Notes: a model not told the origin generated them from the letters alone. Shown: positions 7,681 through 18,676, counted from the stretch's first letter. The stretch: 64,000 bases of DNA from Xanthomonas rydalmerensis (GCF_033170385.1 NZ_CP126170.1:1388001-1452000); one strand, 5' to 3'. A program made the numbers and translations.

Positions 7681-9810
7681 TCAGAACGTGTACTCGAGGC
7701 CGACGGTGACGCTGCGGCCCGGCGCCGGCTGCCGGCCCCAGGGGCTGGTGTCGATGCCGCGGTACCAGTACTTGCGATCGAACAGGTTGTTGACCGCCAG
7801 CGACGCGCTGAGCTTGCCGCTGGCGCCTTCGCTGAGCACCTGGCTCAGCTGCGCGTTCCACACCCAGTAGGCCGGCAGTTCGCCGACCGAGCCGATCGCG
7901 TTCTCCTGCACGGTGTTGGCCGCATCGCTGAAGGCGCGACTGAAGTAATAGCTGGAAACGGCGACGGTGGTATGACCGGATTCGGGCTGGTACGACGCAC
8001 CGAGGGTGAGCTGGTTGCGCGAGGTGTAGGGCACGCGCAGGCCGTCGTACACGCCCGATTTCTGCCGTGCGTCCAGGTAGGCGTAACCGGCGTTGAGGGT
8101 CAGCGCGCGCAGTTGCGCGGGGCTCCACTGCAGTTCCACTTCGCCGCCCTGGTGGCGGGTCTTGCCGAGGTTGCGGTAGGTGCGGGTGGTGTTGTCGAGC
8201 TGGATCTGCTGGTCGAAGTCGATCAGGTAGCCGCCGAACTGCACGCGCGTGCGCTCATTGGGCTGGTAGCGCGCGCCGGCCTCGTAGTTCCAGGCCAGTT
8301 CGGCGTCGAGGTTGTCGCCGAAGATGATCTGGGTGACCTGCGGCGCGCGCAGCGAGCGCTGGCCGTCGGCGTACAGGTACCACTGCGGGTTGGCCTGGAC
8401 GCCCAGGGTCAGGCCGGGCAGCACGTCGTCGGTCTTGTTGCGCGTGCGTGCGCCGCTGGCCAGGTTGTAGTAGCGCGAATCGACCTGCTCGTAGCGCAGG
8501 CCGGGGGTGACGGTGATGCGGCCGTCGGCGAAGGCGATCGCGTCGCTGACGTAGGCGGCGGCGCCGCGGTCCTTGAAGCGCCAGTCGCGCACCAGGGTGT
8601 ACAGGCCGTCGCTGAGGCGGGTGTTGCCGACCAGGAAGTCGATGTCCTCGTTGATCGCGCGCGCGCCGAGCGTCCATTGCTGGGTCACCGCGCCTGAGCC
8701 CATTTTCCAACTCAGTCGCGGCTCGCTGCCGTAGACGCGGAAATCGCGCGGCGCGCTCTGCCGCAGTTGCGGCGGCAGGTCGGGGCGCCAGGTCTCGCTG
8801 GCCGAAGAACGCATGCCGACGATGAAGTTGCGGCTGCTGCGAGCGCTGAAATTGCTCCAGTCCAGGCGCAGGTCCTGGAGCGGCCCCACGTCGCCGAAGT
8901 CCTGCTGGTAGACCAGCGAGGCGCGGGTGGTGCGGCCGGTGAATTCGTCCAGCGGCCGCGTCGACTGGCGCGGATCGCGCAGGTAGTCGGCGGTGGACAA
9001 GGCGCCGGCCATGTCCATGTCGGCGACGTAGCGCTGCACGCTGGCCTTGAGCAGCTTGTCCGGCGCCAGCCACCATTCCGCGCGCAGGCGCAGGTTCTTG
9101 ATGTCGGTGGCGCTGTGCTCGCGCCAGTAGTCGCCCTTGGTCCAGTTGGCGTCCAGTTGCAGGCCGAAGGTATCGCTGGCATAGCCGCCGGTGCTGATCG
9201 CGGTGTCGCCCAGGTAATGCCCGGCGCCGCCGGCGGTGACCTTCTGCCCCAGCGTGGTGGTCCAGGTGGTGGGGATGTCCGGGCTGATCAGGTTGATCAC
9301 CCCGCCGACGTTGTTGGGGCCGTACTGCACCGCCGCGCCGCCGCGCACGATGTCGATGCGGTCGACCTGGTTCAGGCCGACCGGGAACAGCGACAGGCTG
9401 GTCTGCCCGTATGGCGCCAGCGCCAGCGGAATGCCGTCCTCCAGCACCTGCACGCGGCCGCTGCGGCTCTCGTACAGGCCGCGCAGCATGATCTGCGGCA
9501 GCGCGCCGGTGCCGGTCTCGTCGAACACCTTGATCCCCGGCACCTTCTGCAGTGCGTCGTCCAGGGAGCGGTTGGCGCCGTTGCGCAGTTGCGCGTTGTC
9601 GATCACCTGGCGGCTGCCGGCGTAGTGCTGCACGTCTTCGACAGTGGAGCGGCCGAGCAGGCTGCCCTGCACCTGCACCGCGTCGAGCTGGCGGATCCGC
9701 GCCTGTGCGTCGGCGTCGGGCGGGGTGTCCTCGGCGCGCGCGCTGGAGGGGGCGAGCATGGCGGCGACGAGGGCGACGGCCAGCAGCGAAGGGGAAAGCG
9801 AAGCGATCAA
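7681..9810 (-). CDS. TonB-dependent ferric siderophore receptor
   Basis: This is a 709-residue outer-membrane receptor. A signal peptide ends at APSSARAED. It is followed by LDAVQVQGS, a plug domain with KVPGIKVFDETGTGALPQIMLRG and RVQVLEDGIPLA, the VQYGPNNVGGVINLISP motif, and a 22-strand barrel ending in the aromatic terminal strand SVTVGLEYTF. The start is a TTG at 9810, chosen because GGAG lies 8 bases upstream and the signal peptide begins there; no ATG is available. It lies 28 bases after the aldolase gene and directly before the biosynthetic genes, so it should import the ferric form of the siderophore made by the operon, powered by TonB-ExbBD. Confidence 0.87.
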   Translation of the reverse strand: MIASLSPSLLAVALVAAMLAPSSARAEDTPPDADAQARIRQLDAVQVQGSLLGRSTVEDVQHYAGSRQVIDNAQLRNGANRSLDDALQKVPGIKVFDETGTGALPQIMLRGLYESRSGRVQVLEDGIPLALAPYGQTSLSLFPVGLNQVDRIDIVRGGAAVQYGPNNVGGVINLISPDIPTTWTTTLGQKVTAGGAGHYLGDTAISTGGYASDTFGLQLDANWTKGDYWREHSATDIKNLRLRAEWWLAPDKLLKASVQRYVADMDMAGALSTADYLRDPRQSTRPLDEFTGRTTRASLVYQQDFGDVGPLQDLRLDWSNFSARSSRNFIVGMRSSASETWRPDLPPQLRQSAPRDFRVYGSEPRLSWKMGSGAVTQQWTLGARAINEDIDFLVGNTRLSDGLYTLVRDWRFKDRGAAAYVSDAIAFADGRITVTPGLRYEQVDSRYYNLASGARTRNKTDDVLPGLTLGVQANPQWYLYADGQRSLRAPQVTQIIFGDNLDAELAWNYEAGARYQPNERTRVQFGGYLIDFDQQIQLDNTTRTYRNLGKTRHQGGEVELQWSPAQLRALTLNAGYAYLDARQKSGVYDGLRVPYTSRNQLTLGASYQPESGHTTVAVSSYYFSRAFSDAANTVQENAIGSVGELPAYWVWNAQLSQVLSEGASGKLSASLAVNNLFDRKYWYRGIDTSPWGRQPAPGRSVTVGLEYTF

Positions 9811-9838
9811 GACGACGACTCCAAGGGCACGAAAACGG

Positions 9839-10570
9839 TCAGGGACTGCGCAGGTCGGCCGCGCGTTGGCGCAACGCGGCCTGCAGCAGCGCGCGGTCTT
9901 CGCCGGCGAACAGCCACTGCAGGCCCGCCTGCGCCAGCCAGTGCGCGCGTTGCGCGGCGTCGCGGGGATTGGGGCAGAAGGGAACGCCGGCGATGCGGCA
10001 GGCCGCGTCGATCGCCAGCAGTTGCTGCCAGACCTGCGGATGGGTGGGGTGCGGGCCGACTCCCAGGTCCAGCGCAAGATCCAGCGCCCCTTCCATCACC
10101 AGCGACACGCCGGGCACCTGCAGGATCTGCGGCAGCGCGCGCACGCCGGCAGCACTCTCGATCATCGGGATCACCCGCAGGCGCGCGCGGCTGCGGGCGA
10201 TGTAGTCGGCCAGGCCCACGCTGCCGAAGCCGGTGACGCGGCCGCCGGTGATGCCGCGGCGGCCATGCGGCGGGAAGTGCGCGGCGGCGACCGCGCGCTC
10301 GGCCTGCTCGGCGCTGTCCAGCCCGGCCAGGACTACCCCGCGGGCGCCGGCGTCGAGCACCCGGCCGATCAGCTTGGCATCGACCTCGGGCACGCGCACC
10401 CAGGGTTCGCAGCCGCCCAGCTCACAGGCGCGGATGGCGTGTTCCAGCTCGGCCGGCGAGCGCAGCACGTGTTCCAGGTCGAGCACCGCGAAGTCGTAGC
10501 CGACATGCCCGAACATCTCGCACAGCAGGGCACTGGGCACGGAGTTGAGCAACCCGATCTTGCAGGCCAT
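9839..10570 (-). CDS. HpcH/HpaI-family aldolase / citrate lyase beta-like, first gene of the siderophore operon
   Basis: This is a 243-residue TIM-barrel class II aldolase-like protein. Typical family positions are visible: the catalytic His in FAVLDLEHV (about residue 45), the substrate Arg in WVRVPEVD, VIPMIESAAG (the usual QIET-type metal Glu) and VMEGALDLALDLG in place of the common GPNDLA loop. Family members make or cleave 2-keto-3-hydroxy acids or citryl-CoA-like esters. Being first in an alpha-hydroxycarboxylate siderophore operon, it probably supplies or tailors a keto- or hydroxy-acid precursor, but that is inference. I prefer ATG at 10570; an upstream TTG at 10606 would start only 13 bases from the Fur box. 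Confidence 0.75.
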   Translation of the reverse strand: MACKIGLLNSVPSALLCEMFGHVGYDFAVLDLEHVLRSPAELEHAIRACELGGCEPWVRVPEVDAKLIGRVLDAGARGVVLAGLDSAEQAERAVAAAHFPPHGRRGITGGRVTGFGSVGLADYIARSRARLRVIPMIESAAGVRALPQILQVPGVSLVMEGALDLALDLGVGPHPTHPQVWQQLLAIDAACRIAGVPFCPNPRDAAQRAHWLAQAGLQWLFAGEDRALLQAALRQRAADLRSP

Positions 10571-10618
10571 GGGGGAGGGCGAGCGGAACTGGGGAAGGGA
10601 GCGCAATCCTGCCGCAAA

Positions 10619-10633
10619 CGAGAATGCTTATCA
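10619..10633 (-). promoter_or_regulatory. Candidate Fur box upstream of the siderophore operon
   Basis: On the minus strand the 15-base sequence TGATAAGCATTCTCG matches the 7-1-7 Fur consensus TGATAATNATTATCA at 11 of 14 informative positions. It is 48 bases upstream of the chosen aldolase ATG, where it would overlap the promoter. Iron-loaded Fur repression is the expected control for this kind of operon. Confidence 0.6.
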
Positions 10634-10734
10634 AGAAGATTCGCTGCGGGCCATTACAGCCGCGGTAGACGGTTTCTGTGCGCTACCGCGCTTTTCGCTC
10701 TGCGGCTCACCGTCCGAAGAGGAGCCGCTTTTGC

Positions 10735-10762
10735 GAATCCCCACTCCCCACTCCCCAATCCC
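10735..10762 (+). repeat. C-rich heptad array (4 units of SAMTCCC)
   Basis: Four consecutive 7-base units (GAATCCC, CACTCCC, CACTCCC, CAATCCC) lie just downstream of the antiporter stop. The opposite strand reads as GGGNNTS heptads and fits the G3N4 G-quadruplex pattern. No partner G-rich arm is seen nearby on this strand. Confidence 0.8.
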
Positions 10763-10775
10763 TGCCGCCGTGCGC

Positions 10776-12455
10776 TTAGCGCGCGGCGGCCCGCATCCCC
10801 CGGTACGGCGGCGTCGCCATCACCATCTCCGCCAGCGAATAGGCCAGCTCGCGCTCGGCCATCACCGTGCCGTCGGCGCCGTGGTCGAGCAGATGCTTGA
10901 CCTCGGCATCGCTGTGCGCGCGCGCCAGCAGGGTCAGCGCCGGGTTCAGCGCACGCAGCTTGGCCAGCGCTTCGCCGGCCTCCAGCGGTTGCGGGATTGC
11001 CAGGATCGCGATCTTGGCCCTGTCCGGATGCGCCTCGGCCAGCACCCGGTCGGCAGCAGCGCTGCCGCGGATGCCGGGAATGCCGTCGGCATGGGCGCGC
11101 TCGACGTGGTCGCGGTTGTCGTCGATCACCAGCACCGGCACGCCGCGCTCGCGCAGCACCGCCGCCAGCGCGCTGCCGACCCGGCCGTAGCCGATCACGA
11201 TGGCGTGGTCGACCAGGTCCAGCGACGGGCCCGGCGGCAACTCCGGCTCCACGGTCACCGGCGCCTCCACCGCCTGCCGTGCCTGCCAGCGGTCCAGCCA
11301 GGTGAACAGCAGCGGGTTGGCGATGATCGACAGCAGTGCGCCGGCCAGGATCAGGTCGCGGCCGGTCTCGGGCAGGATCGCCAGGCTCACGCCCAGGCCG
11401 GCGAGGATGAAGGAGAACTCGCCGATCTGCGCCAGGCTGGTGGAGATGGTCAGGGCGATGCCGGTGGGATGGCCGAACGCACGCACGATCACGAACGCGG
11501 CCAATGACTTGCCGACGGTGATGGTCAGGAACGTGGCCAGCACCTGCCAGGGATGCTCGAGCAGGATGTGCGGATCGAACAGCATGCCCACCGAGACGAA
11601 GAACAGCACCGCGAAGGCGTCGCGCAGCGGCAGCGAGTCGCTGGCGGCCTTGTGGCTGAGCTCCGACTCCTTCAGCAGCATGCCGGCGAAGAACGCGCCC
11701 AGCGCAAACGACACGCCGAACAGGGTGGCCGAGCCGAACGCCACGCCCAGCGCGATCGCCAGCACCGACAGCGTGAACAACTCGCGCGAACCGGTCGCGG
11801 CCACCTTCTCCAGCGCCCACGGGATGGCGCGGCGGCCGACCACCAGCATCACCGCCACGAACGCGGCCATCTTCAGCAGGGTGATGCCGAGCGCGCCGAG
11901 GATCGCGCCGGTGTCGGCGCCCTTGCCGCCGAGCGCGTCGGCCAGCGCCGGCAGCAGCACCAGCGCCAGCACCATCACCAGGTCCTCCACGATCAGCCAG
12001 CCGACCGCGATGCGCCCGCGCAGGGTTTCCAGCAGGCGCCGCTCCTCCATCGCCCGCAGCAGCACCACCGTACTGGCCACCGACAGCGCCAGGCCGAACA
12101 CCAGGCCGTGCAGGGTCGGCCAGCCCATGCTCCAGGCCAGCCCCCAGCCGAGCAGGGTGGCGACCGCGATCTGCGCCAGCGCGCCAGGGATCGCGATCCA
12201 CTTCACTTCCATCAGGTCTTCGAGCGAGAAGTGCAGCCCCACCCCGAACATCAGCAGCATCACCCCCAGTTCCGACAACTGGTTGGCAAGGGCCTGGTCG
12301 GCGACGAAGCCGGGCGTGAACGGGCCCACGCAGATGCCCGCCACCAAGTAGCCGACCAGCGGCGAGAGTTTGAGACGGTGGGCGAGCGTGCCGAGGATGA
12401 AGGCGAGCGCGAGCCCGACCGCGATGATGTCGATGAGACTGGTGTCGTGATGCAT
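10776..12455 (-). CDS. ybaL: CPA2-family cation:proton antiporter with TrkA-N domain (YbaL-like)
   Basis: This is a 559-residue inner-membrane protein. An N-terminal Na+/H+-exchanger domain of about twelve helices (residues 1-385) contains GVGLHFSLEDL, FGLALSVASTVVLLRAM and FGVSFALGAFFAGMLL. A cytosolic TrkA-N Rossmann domain follows (about 410-530), whose nucleotide fold begins AIVIGYGRVGSALA and is followed by VLVIDDN. This architecture matches E. coli YbaL and the KefB/KefC group, which move K+ or Na+ against protons and are gated by nucleotides or glutathione adducts. No KefF/KefG partner is adjacent. ATG at 12455 fits the family start. Confidence 0.82.
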   Translation of the reverse strand: MHHDTSLIDIIAVGLALAFILGTLAHRLKLSPLVGYLVAGICVGPFTPGFVADQALANQLSELGVMLLMFGVGLHFSLEDLMEVKWIAIPGALAQIAVATLLGWGLAWSMGWPTLHGLVFGLALSVASTVVLLRAMEERRLLETLRGRIAVGWLIVEDLVMVLALVLLPALADALGGKGADTGAILGALGITLLKMAAFVAVMLVVGRRAIPWALEKVAATGSRELFTLSVLAIALGVAFGSATLFGVSFALGAFFAGMLLKESELSHKAASDSLPLRDAFAVLFFVSVGMLFDPHILLEHPWQVLATFLTITVGKSLAAFVIVRAFGHPTGIALTISTSLAQIGEFSFILAGLGVSLAILPETGRDLILAGALLSIIANPLLFTWLDRWQARQAVEAPVTVEPELPPGPSLDLVDHAIVIGYGRVGSALAAVLRERGVPVLVIDDNRDHVERAHADGIPGIRGSAAADRVLAEAHPDRAKIAILAIPQPLEAGEALAKLRALNPALTLLARAHSDAEVKHLLDHGADGTVMAERELAYSLAEMVMATPPYRGMRAAAR

Positions 12456-12476
12456 TCAGGATCGCAGAACAAGTAG

Positions 12477-12504
12477 GCCCCGAGTGTCGCCGATCGGGGC
12501 TTTT
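12477..12504 (+). terminator. Hairpin followed by a short T-run just upstream of the antiporter gene
   Basis: GCCCCGA (12477-12483) pairs with TCGGGGC (12494-12500), followed by TTTT on the plus strand. It looks like a factor-independent terminator pointing right, yet no plus-strand gene ends here. For the minus-strand antiporter mRNA it would be a 5'-leader hairpin about 20 bases from the start codon. Confidence 0.4.
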
Positions 12505-12985
12505 GTCGGCAAATCGGTGTGGCGGGGTGGAGCGGCGGCAGTGGCTGCCCGCGCCTGGTGCGCGCGCGTCTGGGGCGTTGCGCGCGGGGCGGGTGGTTCG
12601 ACTGACAGCGAGCGGCCAGCGTCCGGTGCCCGGCCAGGCTCAACCTGTCATGGCCTGAACGGATCAGTTGAGGCTGGCTGGAGGGTCTGGCCCGTCCCCG
12701 TGACGGGCCCGGGCGGTCCGGATCAGGCAGGGAAGGAGGGGCGGCCAGGCGTCCGTCGCTGCGCAGTTGGCCCGTGGCGGTCCCGCACCATGCCCCTGCA
12801 GGCCTGCTCCCTGACACCCTGAATGGGATGGAGGTCGCAGCGATCGGGGGGCGCACGCAACTCCCTGTCAGGAAAGGCATTACACCGCATGATGGACGTT
12901 AACTGTCTACTGTTTCGGCCCATTCCCTGGTGTATGTTTGCGCCACTTGTTGCGCCCCATCGGGCGTCCTGCAGGACAGGGTGGC
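12505..12985. other. Gene-free interval between antiporter and MASE1-like gene
   Basis: About 480 bases separate these divergent genes. No reading frame here resembles a protein. The last 80 bases are AT-richer (TTAACTGTCTACTGTTTCGG region) and presumably hold the promoter of the downstream sensor gene. No repeat array was found. Confidence 0.5.
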
Positions 12986-14497
12986 ATGGCTAGATTGACT
13001 ACTTTCGCGAAGGGACTCCTCCTGAGCGCCGTGTACTGCGCCGGCTATCTGGTGGCGTGGCGGTTGTCTTTGGACCAATGGTTCTTGCCGGCCGGCCTGC
13101 GTGCGGCCGTGTTGCTGTTCATGCCGCTGCGGCTTTGGCCTTATCTGTTGCTCGGTGATGCCGCAGCGCTACTGGCGTTGCGTGTGCCGCTGATTGACGA
13201 GGGCCAGAGTGCGACCTGGGCATATCTGAGTCCGCTGCTGCTGATGCCGTTGTCGGCGCTAGTGCCGCTGTGGTTCCGACGCCGCGTGCCCGATGTGATG
13301 GTCTGGCAGCAGCGGTTGCTGCCGGTGGTGCTCGGCATGGCGCTGTGGGGCGTGCTGATCAACAAGGTGCTGAACTGGTTGCTGGATGGGCCGGTGACCG
13401 ACATCAACGTCGAGAACGCGCTGAAGTTCTGGGTCGGTAATTATCTCGGCATCCTGGTGTTCGTGTTGCCGGCGCTACTGTGGGTACGTCGCGAAGGCAC
13501 GGCGCTGATGTCGCGCGGCCTGATGCACGACAGCCTGCGCGCTGCGCTGATGGTGGGGGCCCTGTTCGCGGCGGCGATGAACGTACCGGACGGGGTCGCG
13601 CGGCAGTTCCTGCTGGTGATGATGATCGTACCGGGCTTCTGGCTGACCCTTGGCCACGAGTGGCGCGGTGCGGCCGTCGGCATCGTCATGGCCGACATCG
13701 CGGTGGCGATGGCGCTGGCGAAGTCGCATCAAGCCGGTGCGTTCGACCTTGAAATGTTCTACGTGCAGATGCTGGTGTCGTTCGCCGCCACTACGCTGTT
13801 CGTGCTTGGCACCCGTATCGCCGGGGTGATGGAGCAGGCCCGACGCCTGGGCTTCGCCGAACAGGAAGCGCTGCAGGTCGCCCAGGCAAGCTACATGTCG
13901 GCCGAGCGTACCCTCCGCAACCGGGTGATCGAGTACACCGACATCCACGTACACATCAACAAGCTGCGCCGCGACATCGCCACCACACTGAAGCAGCACG
14001 GCCATTATGCCGCGGCGATGGAAATGAATCGCACCGGGGTGATCCAGGCGCAACTGCTGGACGATTATGTTGCCGCCCTGTATCCGCTGGATATCGAAAC
14101 CCATGGCCTGTACGGCGCGCTGAATTCGGTCGCCTTCGCCAACGCCTGCGATACCGAGGTCGAGGCGCGCCTGCACGGTGATTCGCGGCGGCTGTCGATC
14201 GGGCTACAGTTGGCGGCGTATCGCTGCGTGCTCAATGCCATGGAAATCCTGCCCGACGCGGGCCGGCATACGATCACGGCACGGGTCTGGTCGGCGCGTG
14301 GCAAGCGTGGCGTAGTGGTGACCCTGGAAGCCGATGCGGCGATGCCGGGTGCCGGCCGCAAGCACCACAACGCCGACGAGATGGACTGGGAGCTGGCCAG
14401 CCGGTTGAAGGCTCATGACGGCACCTGCCGGCGCCGTCATGAGCGAAAGATCAGTTTCCTGATCTCCGAACCGCTGGAAAGGACCGTTACTTCTTGA
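12986..14497 (+). CDS. MASE1-like integral-membrane sensor with degenerate histidine kinase-like C-terminus
   Basis: This is a 503-residue protein. Residues 1-305 form eight or so hydrophobic helices resembling the MASE1 sensory domain (YLVAWRLSLDQWFLPAGLRA; GNYLGILVFVLPALLW). A coiled-coil linker follows (QEALQVAQASYMSAERTLRNR), then a cytosolic region with LRRDIATTLKQHGHY where a UhpB-type dimerisation helix would be. A weak HATPase-like stretch (GLQLAAYRCVLNAMEILP to VVVTLEAD) has no clear N or G boxes. MASE1 domains usually feed kinases, diguanylate cyclases or phosphatases; here the output looks inactive or divergent. ATG at 12986 has AGGG six bases upstream; a TTG at 12938 would add 16 atypical residues. 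It overlaps the convergent gene by 11 bases. Confidence 0.6.
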   Translation: MARLTTFAKGLLLSAVYCAGYLVAWRLSLDQWFLPAGLRAAVLLFMPLRLWPYLLLGDAAALLALRVPLIDEGQSATWAYLSPLLLMPLSALVPLWFRRRVPDVMVWQQRLLPVVLGMALWGVLINKVLNWLLDGPVTDINVENALKFWVGNYLGILVFVLPALLWVRREGTALMSRGLMHDSLRAALMVGALFAAAMNVPDGVARQFLLVMMIVPGFWLTLGHEWRGAAVGIVMADIAVAMALAKSHQAGAFDLEMFYVQMLVSFAATTLFVLGTRIAGVMEQARRLGFAEQEALQVAQASYMSAERTLRNRVIEYTDIHVHINKLRRDIATTLKQHGHYAAAMEMNRTGVIQAQLLDDYVAALYPLDIETHGLYGALNSVAFANACDTEVEARLHGDSRRLSIGLQLAAYRCVLNAMEILPDAGRHTITARVWSARGKRGVVVTLEADAAMPGAGRKHHNADEMDWELASRLKAHDGTCRRRHERKISFLISEPLERTVTS

Positions 14498-14918
14498 CGG
14501 TCACCGTCCAGACGTCGCCGTTGGCGCTGCTGGCCAGCTGCACGGTGAAGTAGCGCGCGTCGTAGACCACGGTGCCGCGGCTGCTGTCGAAGGTATCGAC
14601 GGTGCTCACGCGATCCACGTCCTTGCCCATCGGCGTCACCCATGCGGTGTCGCCGACCCGGCCGACCGCACCACGCACCTGGCCGGTGCTGTCGTTGATC
14701 TGCAGGTAGGTCACGCCGTTACGCTCGAACTGATAGATGCGCGCCGACGCATTGGTGGACAGATTGGTCGCCGCCGGCGCGCTTTCACCCAGGCCGCGGA
14801 TGGCGATCGGACTACCGTTGCCGCCGCTCGGACAACAGCTTTGTGCATAGGCGCTCGACGCAAGCGCCGAACACGCCACGATGCCTGATAGCACCGCTAT
14901 TTTCGAAGTTTTCCACAT
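14487..14918 (-). CDS. Small exported protein of unknown function
   Basis: This 143-residue protein has a clear Sec signal peptide (MWKTSKIAVLSG to SSAYAQS). A Cys-Cys motif in QSCCPSGGNGSP lies at the mature N-terminus. The remainder is a predicted beta-rich domain (SARIYQFERNGVTYLQIND, DARYFTVQLASSANGDVWTVTVKK). The ATG at 14918 has AAGGA eight bases upstream, so longer upstream readings are dismissed. I do not recognise the family; the paired Cys near the mature end could anchor a disulfide. It is convergent with the MASE1-like gene and overlaps it by 11 bases. Confidence 0.6.
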   Translation of the reverse strand: MWKTSKIAVLSGIVACSALASSAYAQSCCPSGGNGSPIAIRGLGESAPAATNLSTNASARIYQFERNGVTYLQINDSTGQVRGAVGRVGDTAWVTPMGKDVDRVSTVDTFDSSRGTVVYDARYFTVQLASSANGDVWTVTVKK

Positions 14919-15737
14919 GACACGATCCTTCCCCTGTTGGGGTTTTTTTGCCTGCCGTTCAGGCGATTCCACATTACGCGAATCGCAACAGGCCACTGTT
15001 GACAAATAATCAATCGATTCATACTTGTGATGCGTATCACTTTTATATATTCGGGAATGAGTCCTGAAAAAGTGCGCCGCATCGACTGCTCAGGTATGGC
15101 CCCAAGGTCACGCACCATCGCGTGGGACCAGTCCGGCATCGCCGGGGGCGTCGGGCGCTGTGCTCACTGCAGTTTCCATGCCACTCAGGGCGGTCACGCC
15201 TGCGCGGCATAGCCGCCGGGTGCGGCCTGTCGCCTTGTCGCGCATGTGCGCATAGGCGGTCTTTGTTGGCGGTGCGCCGGATCGAATGCCGCCGTCTATC
15301 GCCTGCGTTCTATAGCGCTGGGAAAACAATCGCCGCCACAGGGAGTTTCTCGAACGCGGCACGGCGTCCCCGTGCCGGGCATCGCGCTGATTGAATGTGG
15401 CGAAGTGACTGTTACTCAATAACCTGATGTATTTCTATCGTGCGACGAATGCTTGACGCATTTACGTCGTGCTGCCGTGATCGGTCGAGGCGGCGGTTTA
15501 AAACGCAATGGGCATGGCGATGGCCAAGGTGCGCCGCGCGCTGCCGAACCGCGTCTGCCATGCCGGCGTACATGTGGCCTGCCGAATCTTCCTCGCCACG
15601 GCATTGCTGCGCATCCCAATTCCCAAGGCATGGCAGTGGCCTCGCCTGCCATCGCACACCGGCATCCCGCCGGTGCGGTCGCTATGTTGCCGGTGGCGAA
15701 GACGGCGGCGGTGCCGGAACACTGCCGCCGCATGCGC
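14919..15737. other. Gene-free interval of about 0.8 kb
   Basis: No reading frame on either strand looks coding: the short open frames have no homology I recognise, odd composition and no ribosome site. 14990-15060 is AT-rich (TTGACAAATAATCAATCGATTC region) and may hold the promoter of the small exported protein. The rest may be decayed sequence. Confidence 0.5.
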
Positions 15738-18122
<2,385 letters not shown>

Positions 18123-18505
18123 GGGGGAGGCGGCTCCAGAAGTGGGGAAGGGCGCCGCTGCATGCGCACTCCCCTGTCCCCTGGCGGATGCGGCGACGCT
18201 CCTTAGGGATTACCGGTTGATGTCAGTGGAGTCAATATTCCGTTAAGGGCAGTGCTGAGGTTGCAATTGCAACCACCGCTGCAGGCGTTGCGGCAGCGCG
18301 AATCCCCGGATTTTCAGTCCTCGTAGACAAAATGCCGGCGCTGCGCGCGGACGTGGTGCACGCGGTCGTGCCTGCGCGCGGGCGCTGTGGCGTTTTTGCA
18401 TCGCGATGCGCAGGAGGCTGGCTGCGCGGCACAGGGCAGAGCACGGTGTCGCGCGCGCGTGGTTGTACGGGCACCGCATGTCGCGAGCATGCCCCTGGTA
18501 CCCCA

Positions 18506-18564
18506 TAGGAACGGCTTCAGCCGCGACGCGGACTGCGCAGGGTCGCGGCTGAAGCCGCTCCTAC
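18506..18564. repeat. Paired REP-like hairpins (inverted pair)
   Basis: The left copy at 18506-18527 carries CGGCTTCAGCCG; the right copy at 18542-18564 is its inverse (GTCGCGGCTGAAGCCGCTCC). Each copy can fold on TTCA or TGAA, and the two can pair with each other across 14 bases. This is a BIME-like arrangement between two receptor genes. Confidence 0.75.
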
Positions 18565-18602
18565 AAGAAGCCACGGGCCGCCACAGCACGGCACGCTGCG
18601 AA

Positions 18603-18644
18603 CAATCCCCAATCCCCAATCCCCAATCCCCAATCCCGAATCCC
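18603..18644 (+). repeat. C-rich heptad array (6 units)
   Basis: Five CAATCCC units are followed by one GAATCCC, without interruption. The minus strand, which is transcribed from the receptor gene upstream, carries six GGGATTS units and fits the G-quadruplex pattern. It lies immediately beyond the receptor terminator hairpin. Confidence 0.85.
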
Positions 18645-18654
18645 GAACACAACA

Positions 18655-18676
18655 ACGGCCCGGAAACCCGGGCCGT
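18655..18676 (-). terminator. Terminator hairpin after TonB receptor copy 2
   Basis: ACGGCCCGG (18655-18663) pairs with CCGGGCCGT (18668-18676) with a 4-base loop. On the minus strand it is followed by TTGTTGTGTT. It lies 46 bases beyond the stop codon of the receptor gene at 18722. Confidence 0.65.

Noticed and set aside
15108..15419. 103-residue minus-strand frame in the 0.8 kb gap
   Set aside because: Composition and lack of start signals argue against coding.
18603..18644. CRISPR-like array
   Set aside because: Units are 7 bases with no spacers; it is a heptad simple repeat.
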